Counted from the stretch's first letter, positions 9,254 through 18,454 are shown. The stretch: 31,809 nucleotides of DNA from Alphaproteobacteria bacterium (GCA_017650505.1 JAGCET010000017.1:1-31809), one strand, 5' to 3'. Made by a program: numbers and translations. Notes: generated by a model from the sequence alone, not told the origin.

Positions 9254-9283
9254 AATATAGACTAAAATTTATAGATTTTCAAG
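9254..9283 (-). promoter_or_regulatory. lon promoter, heat-shock (RpoH)-like, nearly leaderless
   Basis: On the minus strand CTTGAAA (9277-9283) and CTATATT (9254-9260) are spaced as in sigma-32-type promoters and can also be read as TTGAAA-17-TATATT. The arrangement is very similar to the dnaK promoter at 21567-21597. The -10 box ends 10 nt before the lon ATG, so the transcript would carry only about 3-5 nt of leader. Confidence 0.6.
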
Positions 9284-9340
9284 TGTAGCATTTATACTTT
9301 GTATACAAATCTTTCTTTATTGGACCATTTATAAAACAAA

Positions 9341-9417
9341 TGGCGCACCCAGCGGGATTCGAACCCACAATCTCTGCCTTCGGAGGGCAGCGCATTATCC
9401 AGTTGTGCTATGGGTGC
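9341..9417 (-). tRNA. tRNA-Arg(CCG)
   Basis: On the minus strand acceptor GCACCCA (9411-9417) pairs with TGGGTGC (9345-9351). The anticodon stem CTGCC/GGCAG encloses loop CTCCGAA with anticodon CCG, which reads CGG arginine codons. The T loop is TTCGAAT, the discriminator is G, and CCA is encoded at 9341-9343. It lies 60 bp upstream of the lon promoter. Confidence 0.95.
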
Positions 9418-9465
9418 AACGCAAACATTATATATGTTTACACTAAAAAATCAACATATTTCAAC

Positions 9466-9494
9466 TTGATTTATGGGTTTGCATCCTTTATTAT
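9466..9494 (+). promoter_or_regulatory. Promoter of the lipoprotein gene
   Basis: TTGATT (9466-9471) and TATTAT (9489-9494) are separated by 17 bp. The ATG follows the -10 box by only 6 nt (9501), so the mRNA would start at or within a base or two of the start codon. No Shine-Dalgarno is present. Confidence 0.6.
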
Positions 9495-9500
9495 CAGCGT

Positions 9501-9956
9501 ATGAAGAAGTTTCTATTTGTATTTTCACTGTTTTTACTTGCCGCATGCAACAGTGTATATATGAAACCGGGCACAATGGAACCACATTCCATTGTTCACG
9601 CAAAGCACGGTGGCTATGCAATGAAACGCGCCGTCAAGGAAGCATTGGAAAAACGTGGGTATGATGTTCGCATTGGCAAACTGCGCAAAACATATGGCAC
9701 AGAAGACGAAAAAGAATCCCTGGAATTACCCGGTGATGTACGATACGTTGTGCATGTTGATGAACGCAGTGAAATATTTATGCCTTGGTGGTGTATGTTT
9801 AATGGTGTTTGGTGGTGGCGATTCAGCCTGTCCATAACAGACCAGAAAGATGGACGCGAGATTTTGTCTTGGCGTGGCCGTGGTTGCCAGAACAGTTCCC
9901 TGCAAAAACTGGATAAAATTTTAAACGAATTAGAACAAGGAGTAAAACATGAGTAG
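9501..9956 (+). CDS. Putative lipoprotein
   Basis: The 151-residue protein begins with a type II signal peptide: MKKF, a hydrophobic core, and the lipobox LLAAC with the lipidated cysteine at residue 16. The mature part starts [14 protein letters not shown], continues with a basic helix ([22 protein letters not shown]) and then a [10 protein letters not shown]...[17 protein letters not shown] beta-rich segment with a dense tryptophan cluster. I do not recognise a family. The order of an RG.DV-type segment followed by strands recalls small outer-membrane-associated lipoproteins, but that is only an impression. It overlaps the next gene by 8 bp and appears to be leaderless. Confidence 0.75.
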   Translation: MKKFLFVFSLFLLAACNSVYMKPGTMEPHSIVHAKHGGYAMKRAVKEALEKRGYDVRIGKLRKTYGTEDEKESLELPGDVRYVVHVDERSEIFMPWWCMFNGVWWWRFSLSITDQKDGREILSWRGRGCQNSSLQKLDKILNELEQGVKHE

Positions 9957-10449
9957 TGAAATTGAGTTTTCGGCACACCAAGAAAATCAAGAATGGCGCG
10001 ATTTTAAACGCAGAAATCCACTGCCACCGTTTTTAATTGGGCGGGCGGTTATAGTTAATGTACGGGAGTTGCCAATACTTTGTAATGTCGTACGGGATGC
10101 CCGGCAACATGTTAAACAAGTGTATGGTAAAATGAATGAGTATAAATCTGGCAACTGTGTTATACCCAAGCGCAGTGATGCCGACAAGAAATTTGAAAAA
10201 TTGGATTCTATTTTGGTTAAATACATGTCGCGCAAAAATCCAGGAATTTGTGATTATTTTATTGCGAACCCCGGTTCTGTCCAAGATAAAATAATTGCCG
10301 AGGCCGTATTGTTGGGATATTTGAAAAAACACACAGACGAGGCACAAAGGATTCTGGACACGGTCAATCCGGAATTTTTATCAGAAACTGTACGTCGTCG
10401 CGCAAACCTCCACGCGATGCGATTAAAAAATTTTGAACTATCATATTAA
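9949..10449 (+). CDS. Hypothetical protein coupled to the lipoprotein gene
   Basis: This 166-residue soluble protein is not recognised. It is rich in charged residues, has no signal peptide, and the second half is helical (QDKIIAEAVLLGYLKKHTDEAQRILD, then ETVRRRANLHAMRLKNFEL), which could resemble a TPR-like hairpin. The ATG at 9949 is preceded by AAGGAG and lies inside the end of the lipoprotein gene (8-bp overlap), so the two are translated from one message. The unit ends at a hairpin terminator just after the stop. Confidence 0.72.
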   Translation: MSSEIEFSAHQENQEWRDFKRRNPLPPFLIGRAVIVNVRELPILCNVVRDARQHVKQVYGKMNEYKSGNCVIPKRSDADKKFEKLDSILVKYMSRKNPGICDYFIANPGSVQDKIIAEAVLLGYLKKHTDEAQRILDTVNPEFLSETVRRRANLHAMRLKNFELSY

Positions 10450-10450
10450 G

Positions 10451-10478
10451 AAACGGCACACTTCGCGCCGTTTTTTAC
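10451..10478 (+). terminator. Rho-independent terminator of the 9501-10449 unit
   Basis: AAACGGC and GCCGTTT form a 7-bp stem around a short loop, followed directly by a T run. It lies 2-3 nt after the stop at 10449 and ahead of the convergent rubrerythrin gene, which it may also serve. Confidence 0.75.
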
Positions 10479-10490
10479 TTTGTTATGTTA

Positions 10491-11114
10491 TTAGTCAATT
10501 TTCGCGTATTCACAGAAACCTTCGTTCGTATCACAGCGTGAAATTGTGCCTTCGCTGATAAAATATCCCTGGGGGTGCAGGCACGCCGGGCAAACAGTCG
10601 GTGCCTCGGTCCCAATGTGCCACATACCGCAATTTGTGCAACGCCACATAACAATTTTATCCTGTTTGAACAATGTGCCATTTTCAATTGCGTCTATCAG
10701 TGCGCGGAAACGTGATTCGTGATAACGTTCCGCCAAGCCGATATTCTTTAAAATATCTGCAATCGCCGTAAATCCCTCTTCGGCCGCAATTTGCGCAAAG
10801 CGCGGATACATATCGGTGTTTTCTTCGTGTTCGCCGTACGCCGCCGCCCGAAGATTTTCCAGTGTTGTGCCAATTTTGCCCGCCGGAAAAGTCGCGGTTA
10901 TTTCCAATCCGCCACCTTCCATGAATTTGAACAGACGTGATGCGTGTTCGCGTTCTTGCTCGGCAGTCTCAAGAAAGATTTTGCCAATCGCCTGAAAACC
11001 TTCATCTTTGGCCTTGGACGCAAAGAAAGAATAACGATTTCGCGCCTGGGATTCGCCGGCAAACGCAATAAGCAGATTTTTTTCGGTTTGTGTACCTTTT
11101 AATGATACGGTCAT
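10491..11114 (-). CDS. rbr: Rubrerythrin
   Basis: The 207-residue protein has the two-domain layout of rubrerythrin. The ferritin-like diiron four-helix bundle shows E20 in AGESQARNRY, E53 in AEQEREHA, EEN around 98 and ERYHESRF around 129. The C-terminal rubredoxin-like domain has WRCTNCG...CPAC, with four cysteines that bind iron. Rubrerythrin reduces hydrogen peroxide in anaerobes and microaerobes, so its presence argues for oxygen-limited growth. The tail after the rubredoxin domain (about 25 residues ending CEYAKID) includes two extra cysteines and is slightly longer than usual. It has an AAGGAG Shine-Dalgarno and a clear promoter; it is monocistronic. Confidence 0.95.
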   Translation of the reverse strand: MTVSLKGTQTEKNLLIAFAGESQARNRYSFFASKAKDEGFQAIGKIFLETAEQEREHASRLFKFMEGGGLEITATFPAGKIGTTLENLRAAAYGEHEENTDMYPRFAQIAAEEGFTAIADILKNIGLAERYHESRFRALIDAIENGTLFKQDKIVMWRCTNCGMWHIGTEAPTVCPACLHPQGYFISEGTISRCDTNEGFCEYAKID

Positions 11115-11130
11115 ATTTTTCTCCTTGGGT

Positions 11131-11159
11131 TAAATATGGCACAATAATAACAGGTGCAA
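11131..11159 (-). promoter_or_regulatory. Rubrerythrin promoter
   Basis: On the minus strand TTGCAC (11154-11159), 17 bp and TATTTA (11131-11136) form a sigma-70-type promoter. The leader of roughly 10 nt carries AAGGAG close to the ATG at 11114. Confidence 0.55.
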
Positions 11160-11177
11160 ATACAAAAAGCAAAATAA

Positions 11178-13397
<2,220 letters not shown>

Positions 13398-13409
<12 letters not shown>

Positions 13410-13426
13410 GTATAAAAGATTATAAT
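13398..13426 (+). promoter_or_regulatory. tmRNA (ssrA) promoter
   Basis: TTGCAA (13398-13403), exactly 17 bp, and consensus TATAAT (13421-13426) are the best sigma-70-type promoter in the window, as expected for an abundant stable RNA. The predicted start near 13433 agrees with the beginning of the acceptor piece. Confidence 0.75.
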
Positions 13427-13431
13427 CGCCC

Positions 13432-13735
13432 TGTCACGAAAGTGGCGATGATTCTGAACCCGTTGCGGAATAGGCGTTTTGGACCCGGGGGCGGTACCCG
13501 GCACCTCCACCAATAAAAATTATGGGGGTGTATTAGTTTCGACAGACGTAATAAAGGCAAATGGCTGAATCCGACGTGGTGTCGTTAAAGACCAATAAAA
13601 AAATGAATGCGAACGATAATAACTACGTTCCGCTTGCAATGGCTGCCTAATACTAGGTTTGGACACTGTCGGCAATTGTTGACTTTGTCTGTTTAGCTTT
13701 TTGCGGGGCCGCCGGGTGCCTGGCACCAGAAACCC
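13432..13735 (+). ncRNA. ssrA: Two-piece (circularly permuted) tmRNA, SsrA
   Basis: The acceptor piece comes first. It has a T-arm-like stem CCGGG/CCCGG around GGCGGTA, then acceptor strand CACCTCC (13502-13508), discriminator A and CCA (13510-13512). After an 11-nt spacer the coding piece starts at 13524 with GGGGGTG, which pairs with CACCTCC over 7 bp, followed by TATTAGTTTCGAC. The tag frame begins with resume codon GCG at 13609 and reads ANDNNYVPLAMAA before TAA at 13648. This acceptor-before-coding order is the permuted form of Alphaproteobacteria, in which the spacer is removed to give two RNAs. With SmpB it frees stalled ribosomes and tags the nascent chain for proteolysis. The 3' end is approximate; a GC-rich hairpin sits at about 13710-13735. 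Confidence 0.95.
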
Positions 13736-13773
13736 GGTAAAGAAAACTTTAACAAGAAAAAAGGTAGGAAAAA

Positions 13774-14007
13774 ATGTTAGGAAAAATCAAAAAAATATTT
13801 TTCAGTGGTGTGTTTGGAATACTCTATATTTCATTTATCGCACAATTGGTATATATCTTGGCCTATATTCCATTAGAGATGGGTAAATTCGCATTTTTGG
13901 GATTGTTGTCCATTGAATGGTTGGCGCTGATTGGTGCACGTTATCTGTCGCGCCGCGCAACAACCGCCATGCCACGTGGCAATTTTGGTGGTGGCCGTCG
14001 TCATTAA
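13774..14007 (+). CDS. Small two-helix membrane protein downstream of tmRNA
   Basis: The 77-residue protein has a basic start (MLGKIKKIFFSG), a hydrophobic segment at about 11-33 and a second at about 38-55. The tail RYLSRRATTAMPRGNFGGGRRH is basic and glycine-rich and probably cytoplasmic. I do not recognise a family. An AGGTAGG sequence 6 nt upstream of the ATG acts as ribosome-binding site. No T-rich terminator is seen between the tmRNA and this gene, so it may be read through from the ssrA promoter; a strong terminator follows it at 14030. Confidence 0.65.
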   Translation: MLGKIKKIFFSGVFGILYISFIAQLVYILAYIPLEMGKFAFLGLLSIEWLALIGARYLSRRATTAMPRGNFGGGRRH

Positions 14008-14029
14008 ACTAAATTCAATATTGAATTTC

Positions 14030-14055
14030 AAAATCCCCGAATTCGGGGATTTTTC
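14030..14055 (+). terminator. Rho-independent terminator
   Basis: AAAATCCCCGAA is followed immediately by TTCGGGGATTTT, a perfect palindrome with a T run behind it. It closes the ssrA-membrane-protein unit. A second, AT-only palindrome (AAATTCAATATTGAATTT) lies just before it at 14010-14027. Confidence 0.85.
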
Positions 14056-14162
14056 ATATTCGACAACGAAACACCCAAACGGGCGTTTGATTTTCGTGGC
14101 GGGCCAGTATTCTGTTGCAAACTTTCCCGTACTTAAATACGCAAATACAGGTTATTTATTTT

Positions 14163-15086
14163 TTATCTATCGTCTTTTTGTATTCGTTTATATTGTTTAA
14201 ATTCTGGGAAAATCTTTTTTAATAGAGCATTTGTAGCACGTTTGAAAGAATTTGGTTTGATGTTATTATCTTGTTGTGCCACATGTTTTGTATATTCAAT
14301 CCCAGAAAATGAATTTACATCTGTTTTTCCTATTTTTTGTGCAATGTCTTGAATTGTATCAAAAGACAACACCCACTCAAAGTCACGCGGATTTAAACCA
14401 ACAGATCGCATTTTTTCGCACATTTTTTTAGGGTAATCTTTTTCAATCCCGTCAAGAAACATTTGAATATCAGCCATTGGAAAATTATACATAACCCCGG
14501 CTTGTAACCTCATTAAATCCCTACGGCTATCTTTATTAAATCGTATTGTTTTTAATTGCGGATTTAATTCAATCAATTCTTGAACCAACGATTGCAAAAC
14601 AGATATTTCTTCATCTTTTGAATAGTGCATACATTGCCATATATACATGTATGCATCCTGTTCAGTATTTATTTCTTTATACCAAACATGTGAAAAACCT
14701 CTAATATTGAATGAATATGCATGGTATTCTATATCTGTCATACCGTTTGGATATTTATAATCACCACCAATTTTAATACCGTATTTCTTTTCAACCAAAG
14801 GAACACTATTCGCACCATCTAGCGCAGCATAACCTAAATTCGAAATAATGTAATTCTCAATATCTTGTTCCGAAGGCAATGCTCTAAAATCGTACCATTT
14901 CCGTTTAAATTGTGGGAAATATTTTATTAACTCTGAATAATATTCTTGGGAGCTAAAATGTTCTTGGTTTATAAAAAACCAAGGCAACCAATCTTTAAAT
15001 GCTACACAATTCTCATCATATGTGCCATTTGGATTTTTATATAAAGGAAAAGATTTTCCAAAAATTTCAATGGTATTATTCTGCAT
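14163..15086 (-). CDS. Hypothetical protein, AT-rich
   Basis: This 307-residue soluble protein is not recognised. It is rich in Tyr, Phe, Lys and Asn and its DNA is noticeably more AT-rich than the neighbouring housekeeping genes, which suggests an accessory or acquired gene. Visible segments are an aromatic N-terminal third (DWLPWFFINQEHFSSQEYYSE) and a mixed middle with WYKEINTEQDAYMYIWQCMHY. A helical C-terminus ends in a basic tail. There is no signal peptide or membrane segment. An AAGG Shine-Dalgarno lies 7-8 nt upstream of the ATG at 15086, and a good promoter lies at 15117-15145. It appears to be a single-gene unit. Confidence 0.7.
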   Translation of the reverse strand: MQNNTIEIFGKSFPLYKNPNGTYDENCVAFKDWLPWFFINQEHFSSQEYYSELIKYFPQFKRKWYDFRALPSEQDIENYIISNLGYAALDGANSVPLVEKKYGIKIGGDYKYPNGMTDIEYHAYSFNIRGFSHVWYKEINTEQDAYMYIWQCMHYSKDEEISVLQSLVQELIELNPQLKTIRFNKDSRRDLMRLQAGVMYNFPMADIQMFLDGIEKDYPKKMCEKMRSVGLNPRDFEWVLSFDTIQDIAQKIGKTDVNSFSGIEYTKHVAQQDNNIKPNSFKRATNALLKKIFPEFKQYKRIQKDDR

Positions 15087-15116
15087 ATTTTACCTTACCG
15101 CTTACATCACTCTTAA

Positions 15117-15145
15117 ATAATATCATATATAAACCAAAGGGACAA
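15117..15145 (-). promoter_or_regulatory. Promoter of the 14163-15086 gene
   Basis: On the minus strand TTGTCC (15140-15145), 17 bp and TATTAT (15117-15122) precede the gene with a leader of roughly 25 nt that contains the ribosome-binding site. Confidence 0.5.
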
Positions 15146-15159
15146 TATTTTTTATACCA

Positions 15160-15188
15160 TTGACTATTGGAAAATGGGGGGGTATAAA
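15160..15188 (+). promoter_or_regulatory. Orphan plus-strand promoter
   Basis: TTGACT (15160-15165), 17 bp and TATAAA (15183-15188) closely match the sigma-70 consensus. No protein gene follows on this strand before the terminator at 15247-15277, which suggests a small RNA. Confidence 0.5.
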
Positions 15189-15194
15189 AAGCAG

Positions 15195-15278
15195 AGTATT
15201 ATGGTGTAAAAAGGGGCCATTTTTGGCCATGCCAGAGTCAACGCATGAAAAATCCCACGCGGAACCGCGGGCTTTTTA
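15195..15278 (+). ncRNA. Candidate small RNA
   Basis: A transcript from the promoter at 15160-15188 would start near 15195 and end at the hairpin-plus-T-run at 15247-15277, giving about 84 nt. It contains a GGCCA-TTTT-TGGCC hairpin near 15214-15227 and the terminal GC-rich hairpin. The only frames inside are very short or run on through the terminator and antisense to tRNA-Ser, so coding is unlikely. I do not recognise the RNA family; expression is inferred from signals only. Confidence 0.4.
15247..15277. terminator. Bidirectional rho-independent terminator
   Basis: CCCACGCGG and CCGCGGG form a stem (one bulge) flanked by an A run on the left and a T run on the right. It can therefore end transcription from either strand: the rpoZ-tRNA-Ser unit on the minus strand and the candidate small RNA on the plus strand. 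Confidence 0.7.
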
Positions 15279-15305
15279 TCTGTACCGGCATGTATGCCAG
15301 AATAC

Positions 15306-15396
15306 TGGCGGAGATGAAGGGATTCGAACCCTTGATACGGTTGCCCGTATACCACATTTCCAATGTGGCGCACTAGACCAACTATGCGACATCTCC
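15306..15396 (-). tRNA. tRNA-Ser(GGA)
   Basis: On the minus strand the acceptor GGAGATG pairs with CATCTCC. The anticodon stem CCACA/TGTGG encloses TTGGAAA with anticodon GGA. A long variable arm (ATACGG/CCGTAT) marks it as a class II tRNA, the T loop is TTCGAAT, discriminator G, and CCA is encoded at 15306-15308. It begins 11 bp after the rpoZ stop and is probably co-transcribed with it. Confidence 0.95.
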
Positions 15397-15407
15397 GAAT
15401 TTTCAGA

Positions 15408-15803
15408 TTATTCTTCCGCTTCGTCCGCGTCGTCATCGCCAACAGTATCTTCTGCGACCAATTCTGACGCATCCATCGGCGAATCATCCATCAAGGTTTC
15501 TTCCAATTCTGCGTCAATCTCGCGCAGGGTCGGATCGGCGCTTTTAATTTCCAACAAATCTTCATCATTTTCGGCAATTGGACTTTCTTTATAGGTCTGC
15601 ACAAATTCGTGGCGAATTGCAGGAATATCCAATTTTCCACTTGCAATTTCACGCAACGCGATAACCGTTGGTTTATCATTTCGGCGGTCAACAACCGGCG
15701 TGGCGCCACCATTCAGGTCGCGAACCCGTTGAGATGCCAACATCCCCAGTTCATATCTGCTTTCTACGAAAGGCAAAGTGTCAGAATTTGTTGTACGTGC
15801 CAT
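15408..15803 (-). CDS. rpoZ: RNA polymerase omega subunit
   Basis: The 131-residue product begins MARTTNSDTLPFVESRYELGMLASQRVRDL, the conserved omega N-terminus in which alphaproteobacterial proteins often have V.SRFELV..AA.RAR.L. It continues with NDKPTVIALREIASGKLD, the conserved second helix pair. Omega binds the beta-prime subunit and helps assemble RNA polymerase. After residue about 75 comes a long acidic tail rich in Asp and Glu (ending GDDDADEAEE), longer than in E. coli omega (91 residues). I chose the ATG at 15803, with AAGGA 7 nt upstream; the frame extends to 15899 but that stretch overlaps the mtaB start. tRNA-Ser follows directly. Confidence 0.9.
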   Translation of the reverse strand: MARTTNSDTLPFVESRYELGMLASQRVRDLNGGATPVVDRRNDKPTVIALREIASGKLDIPAIRHEFVQTYKESPIAENDEDLLEIKSADPTLREIDAELEETLMDDSPMDASELVAEDTVGDDDADEAEE

Positions 15804-15816
15804 AATAAATCCTTTG

Positions 15817-15844
15817 TTGAAATATCTTTTCGTCTCGCTATAAT
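15817..15844 (+). promoter_or_regulatory. mtaB promoter
   Basis: TTGAAA (15817-15822), 16 bp and consensus TATAAT (15839-15844) precede the ATG at 15854 by 9 nt. A start near 15851 leaves a leader of about 3 nt and there is no Shine-Dalgarno. Confidence 0.6.
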
Positions 15845-15868
15845 GCCCCATGGATGGCAAAAATGCAA
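15840..15868 (-). promoter_or_regulatory. rpoZ promoter
   Basis: On the minus strand TTGCAT (15863-15868), 17 bp and CATTAT (15840-15845) would give a leader of about 30 nt containing AAGGA. Its -10 box overlaps the mtaB -10 box on the other strand. Confidence 0.4.
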
Positions 15869-17095
15869 GAAGAAAATAATAAAAATGATATAAAAACATT
15901 ATCTTTCGGATGCCGATTGAATACGGTGGAATGCGAAAAGATAAAAAAGATGCTGATTTCCCGCGGCATTTACGGTGTTGTGGTAAATACTTGTTCCGTC
16001 ACGGCCGAGGCCGAACGCCAATGCGCCCAAACGGTTCGGCGCATTTCGCGTGAAAATCCGGGGGTAAGTATTTTTGTGACGGGCTGTGGCGCAACGCGAA
16101 ATCCGGAATTATTTGAAAAAATTCCGGGCGTGCGCGTCATTTCGAATGCGAACAAGATGAATATCGCGGCATATTTGGGTGCAAACGGCACCGGCGGCCC
16201 GGTCACGGTGCATAATGCAGATTCCGATATGAATATGTCCAAGGCATTTGTTCAAATTCAAAACGGATGCAACCATGATTGCACCTATTGTGTGACGCGC
16301 CTGTTGCGCGGACCGGCCATATCGTTTGAATATAACGACATTTTGGCGGATGTGCGTGCTGCCACTTCGGCGGGATTTGGTGAAGTAATCCTGACCGGGG
16401 TTGATGCGGCATCGTATATAAAGGTTTATGACGGCCGACCATTTTTATTAGCGGATTTGTGCCGGCAATTGTTGGTGGACGTGCCGGATTTAAGGCGACT
16501 GCGCCTGTCTTCGGTGGACCCGGCGGTACCAACGATTCGTGATATTATCAAAATGATGCAAACCGAGCCCCGATTTATGCCGCACCTGCACCTTTCTATG
16601 CAATCGGGTTCAGACGCAATTTTATCGGCAATGCGCCGACGCCATACGGCGAACACAGTGCGCGATTTAGTACACTTTGCATCCGAGCATGTTAGTTTTG
16701 GGTGGGATATAATCTGTGGATTTCCGGGAGAAACGGCGGAATTGTTCAAAGAAACATTGGCATTGGTGCGTGAATTGCGACCGATACATATTCATGCGTT
16801 TCCGTATTCCCCGCGCCCCGGTACGGTTGCGGCGACCATGCCGAACCAGGTTCCGCGCAACATTTCGAAACAGCGTGTTAAAATCATAACCGATGCGGCG
16901 GCGGAAAATATGCGCGAATTTATGGCAAACCAGGTTGGAAAAACAACATCGGTCTTGGTTGAATCGGGTAACATTGGCCGCACACCAGACGATATTCCGG
17001 TAAAAATTACGGACGCCATAATCCGTGAACGAACAATTTGCGACGTTCGAATTACCGGCACCCAAGATAACATGCTGATTGCAAAAAAACCTTAA
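15854..17095 (+). CDS. mtaB: tRNA t6A37 methylthiotransferase MtaB
   Basis: This is a 413-residue radical-SAM methylthiotransferase. The N-terminal MTTase domain has three cluster cysteines: C20 in FGCRLN, C47 in NTCSVT and C78 in TGCGAT. The radical-SAM CxxxCxxC is C139-C143-C146 in NGCNHDCTYC, with GEVILTGVD and LHLSMQSGSD further on. A C-terminal TRAM-like part follows. The FGCRLN opening separates MtaB from MiaB and RimO. It converts t6A37 to ms2t6A37, so it acts on the product of the TsaB pathway also encoded here. The start at 15854 fits a leaderless transcript; the ATG at 15863 is possible. Confidence 0.93.
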   Translation: MAKMQEENNKNDIKTLSFGCRLNTVECEKIKKMLISRGIYGVVVNTCSVTAEAERQCAQTVRRISRENPGVSIFVTGCGATRNPELFEKIPGVRVISNANKMNIAAYLGANGTGGPVTVHNADSDMNMSKAFVQIQNGCNHDCTYCVTRLLRGPAISFEYNDILADVRAATSAGFGEVILTGVDAASYIKVYDGRPFLLADLCRQLLVDVPDLRRLRLSSVDPAVPTIRDIIKMMQTEPRFMPHLHLSMQSGSDAILSAMRRRHTANTVRDLVHFASEHVSFGWDIICGFPGETAELFKETLALVRELRPIHIHAFPYSPRPGTVAATMPNQVPRNISKQRVKIITDAAAENMREFMANQVGKTTSVLVESGNIGRTPDDIPVKITDAIIRERTICDVRITGTQDNMLIAKKP

Positions 17096-17099
17096 TCAA

Positions 17100-17124
17100 A
17101 AACGGCGCGATGCGCCATTTCACT
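17100..17124. terminator. Weak hairpin between convergent genes
   Basis: GGCGC-GAT-GCGCC forms a short strong stem shortly after the mtaB stop, followed by ATTTC rather than a full T run. It probably acts as terminator for mtaB and possibly for the convergent gene. Confidence 0.45.
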
Positions 17125-17137
17125 AAACACTTACACT

Positions 17138-18388
17138 CTACTTATATACACATGTTGAAAATTGTTGTGCAATCATGGAACTTTCAGACGACGTCAAATT
17201 GTCCACCGGAATTGTATAGCAACGCGAACTGTCGCGAATTATAAACACTTTCGTGCCATTTTTATACGCACGTTGCATATCATCCATCTGGGCCGACGAT
17301 AAAAATGCATTCTGCGTCAATACTGAATTGGTCAAACCGGCCTGAACAACCTGGTTCGCAGTCGCGGCATCGTATATTTCCGAACGGGAACTCACTTCGA
17401 AATACAAGTCGGTTAGGGGAGTATCACTGGTTTTTTTTTGTGCCGCCGGGAACGCAACACCCGTGGCAATCGCCGCCGCGGTTTGCAGTGCGGACGCACC
17501 CGTTGTTTCGGTGCGTTGAACGGTATTTAACTGCATGTCCTCACCACACGCCAAATTCATACGGTTTGTATATGACGCCAAAACCGCATCAACCGCCGTT
17601 TCCCAATCAGACGCCTTTTTATTCAAATCCAAACTTACAATCTTTTCGGCCCAACCCCAAATGTTCGCACCAACATTACCCGCATTTGCGAATCGGGAAA
17701 CCATTTCGGCGGAACCGCCCGTAACACCCGCGCCACAGAAATCATTTAGCTGGCTCATCAACATGCTGGACGTTTCATTTCCGTATGCCAATGCGATTGA
17801 ATGGCACGACAATGCCGCCTCTAATTCTTGGCGCCGTTGCAGACATTGTGGCGAATGAGTCTTTGCCAAGTCGTCCGCCATATTCGCCATGGACAACCAC
17901 GCCATTATTTCCTGTTGTACATAACTTGGGCACAGGTGCGCCGCCGTATTCACCCCGCCAATGCCGGCCTTGGACCCAGCCGCATAATTCGGCAATAACA
18001 TCGTCGTATCATTTCGCAAACACAGCAATACGTAATTATACAATTCGCTTTCGGTCACAAATTGCTGGGCACAGCGGTTTGTCACCTGGCCCGGGACGAC
18101 GGTTATATCGCCACAATAATCACTCAGACATTTATTTATCTTGGTCCGGCATGCGGTATCAACATCCGGCACATTCACCATATAATAATTATTCCGCTGG
18201 TTCGTTTTGTATGCATTCACCAAACCTTGGTTCCCACGCAGTGTATTCGCATTTGAAATCGGCGTGGTTGTCGTTATGCCACGCGCCGCCCCCGTCGTGT
18301 TTGCCGTGACCGACCCGGCCGACACCGCATACGCGCCCGACGCAGCCAAGGATGCACAAATAACACCAAATATATTGAATAATTTCAT
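17138..18388 (-). CDS. Secreted cysteine-rich protein of unknown function
   Basis: The 416-residue protein starts MKLFNIFGVICASLAASGAYA, a Sec signal peptide with an AYA cleavage site, so it is exported. The mature N-terminus is Thr/Ser/Asn-rich (about 17-70). It is followed by a cysteine-rich helical core with repeated C...C pairs such as TACRTKINKCLSDYCGD and a LNDFCGAGV segment. A C-terminal part contains RDSSRCYTIPVDNL and ends STCVYK. About a dozen cysteines suggest disulfides in the periplasm or outside the cell. I do not recognise a family. The ATG at 18388 is chosen because GAGGG lies 8 nt upstream; a longer frame to 18412 exists. Confidence 0.8.
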   Translation of the reverse strand: MKLFNIFGVICASLAASGAYAVSAGSVTANTTGAARGITTTTPISNANTLRGNQGLVNAYKTNQRNNYYMVNVPDVDTACRTKINKCLSDYCGDITVVPGQVTNRCAQQFVTESELYNYVLLCLRNDTTMLLPNYAAGSKAGIGGVNTAAHLCPSYVQQEIMAWLSMANMADDLAKTHSPQCLQRRQELEAALSCHSIALAYGNETSSMLMSQLNDFCGAGVTGGSAEMVSRFANAGNVGANIWGWAEKIVSLDLNKKASDWETAVDAVLASYTNRMNLACGEDMQLNTVQRTETTGASALQTAAAIATGVAFPAAQKKTSDTPLTDLYFEVSSRSEIYDAATANQVVQAGLTNSVLTQNAFLSSAQMDDMQRAYKNGTKVFIIRDSSRCYTIPVDNLTSSESSMIAQQFSTCVYK

Positions 18389-18454
18389 TGGAAACCCTCT
18401 TACATTTAACACTATTTTATCATATTAGAAATCAAAAGGCAATCTGATTTATTG

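Noticed and set aside
15160..15594. 144-residue plus-strand frame
   Set aside because: It runs through the terminator, antisense to tRNA-Ser and antisense to rpoZ.
15804..15899. N-terminal extension of rpoZ to 15899
   Set aside because: It would lie over the mtaB start and both promoters; the ATG at 15803 has AAGGA and matches the family start.
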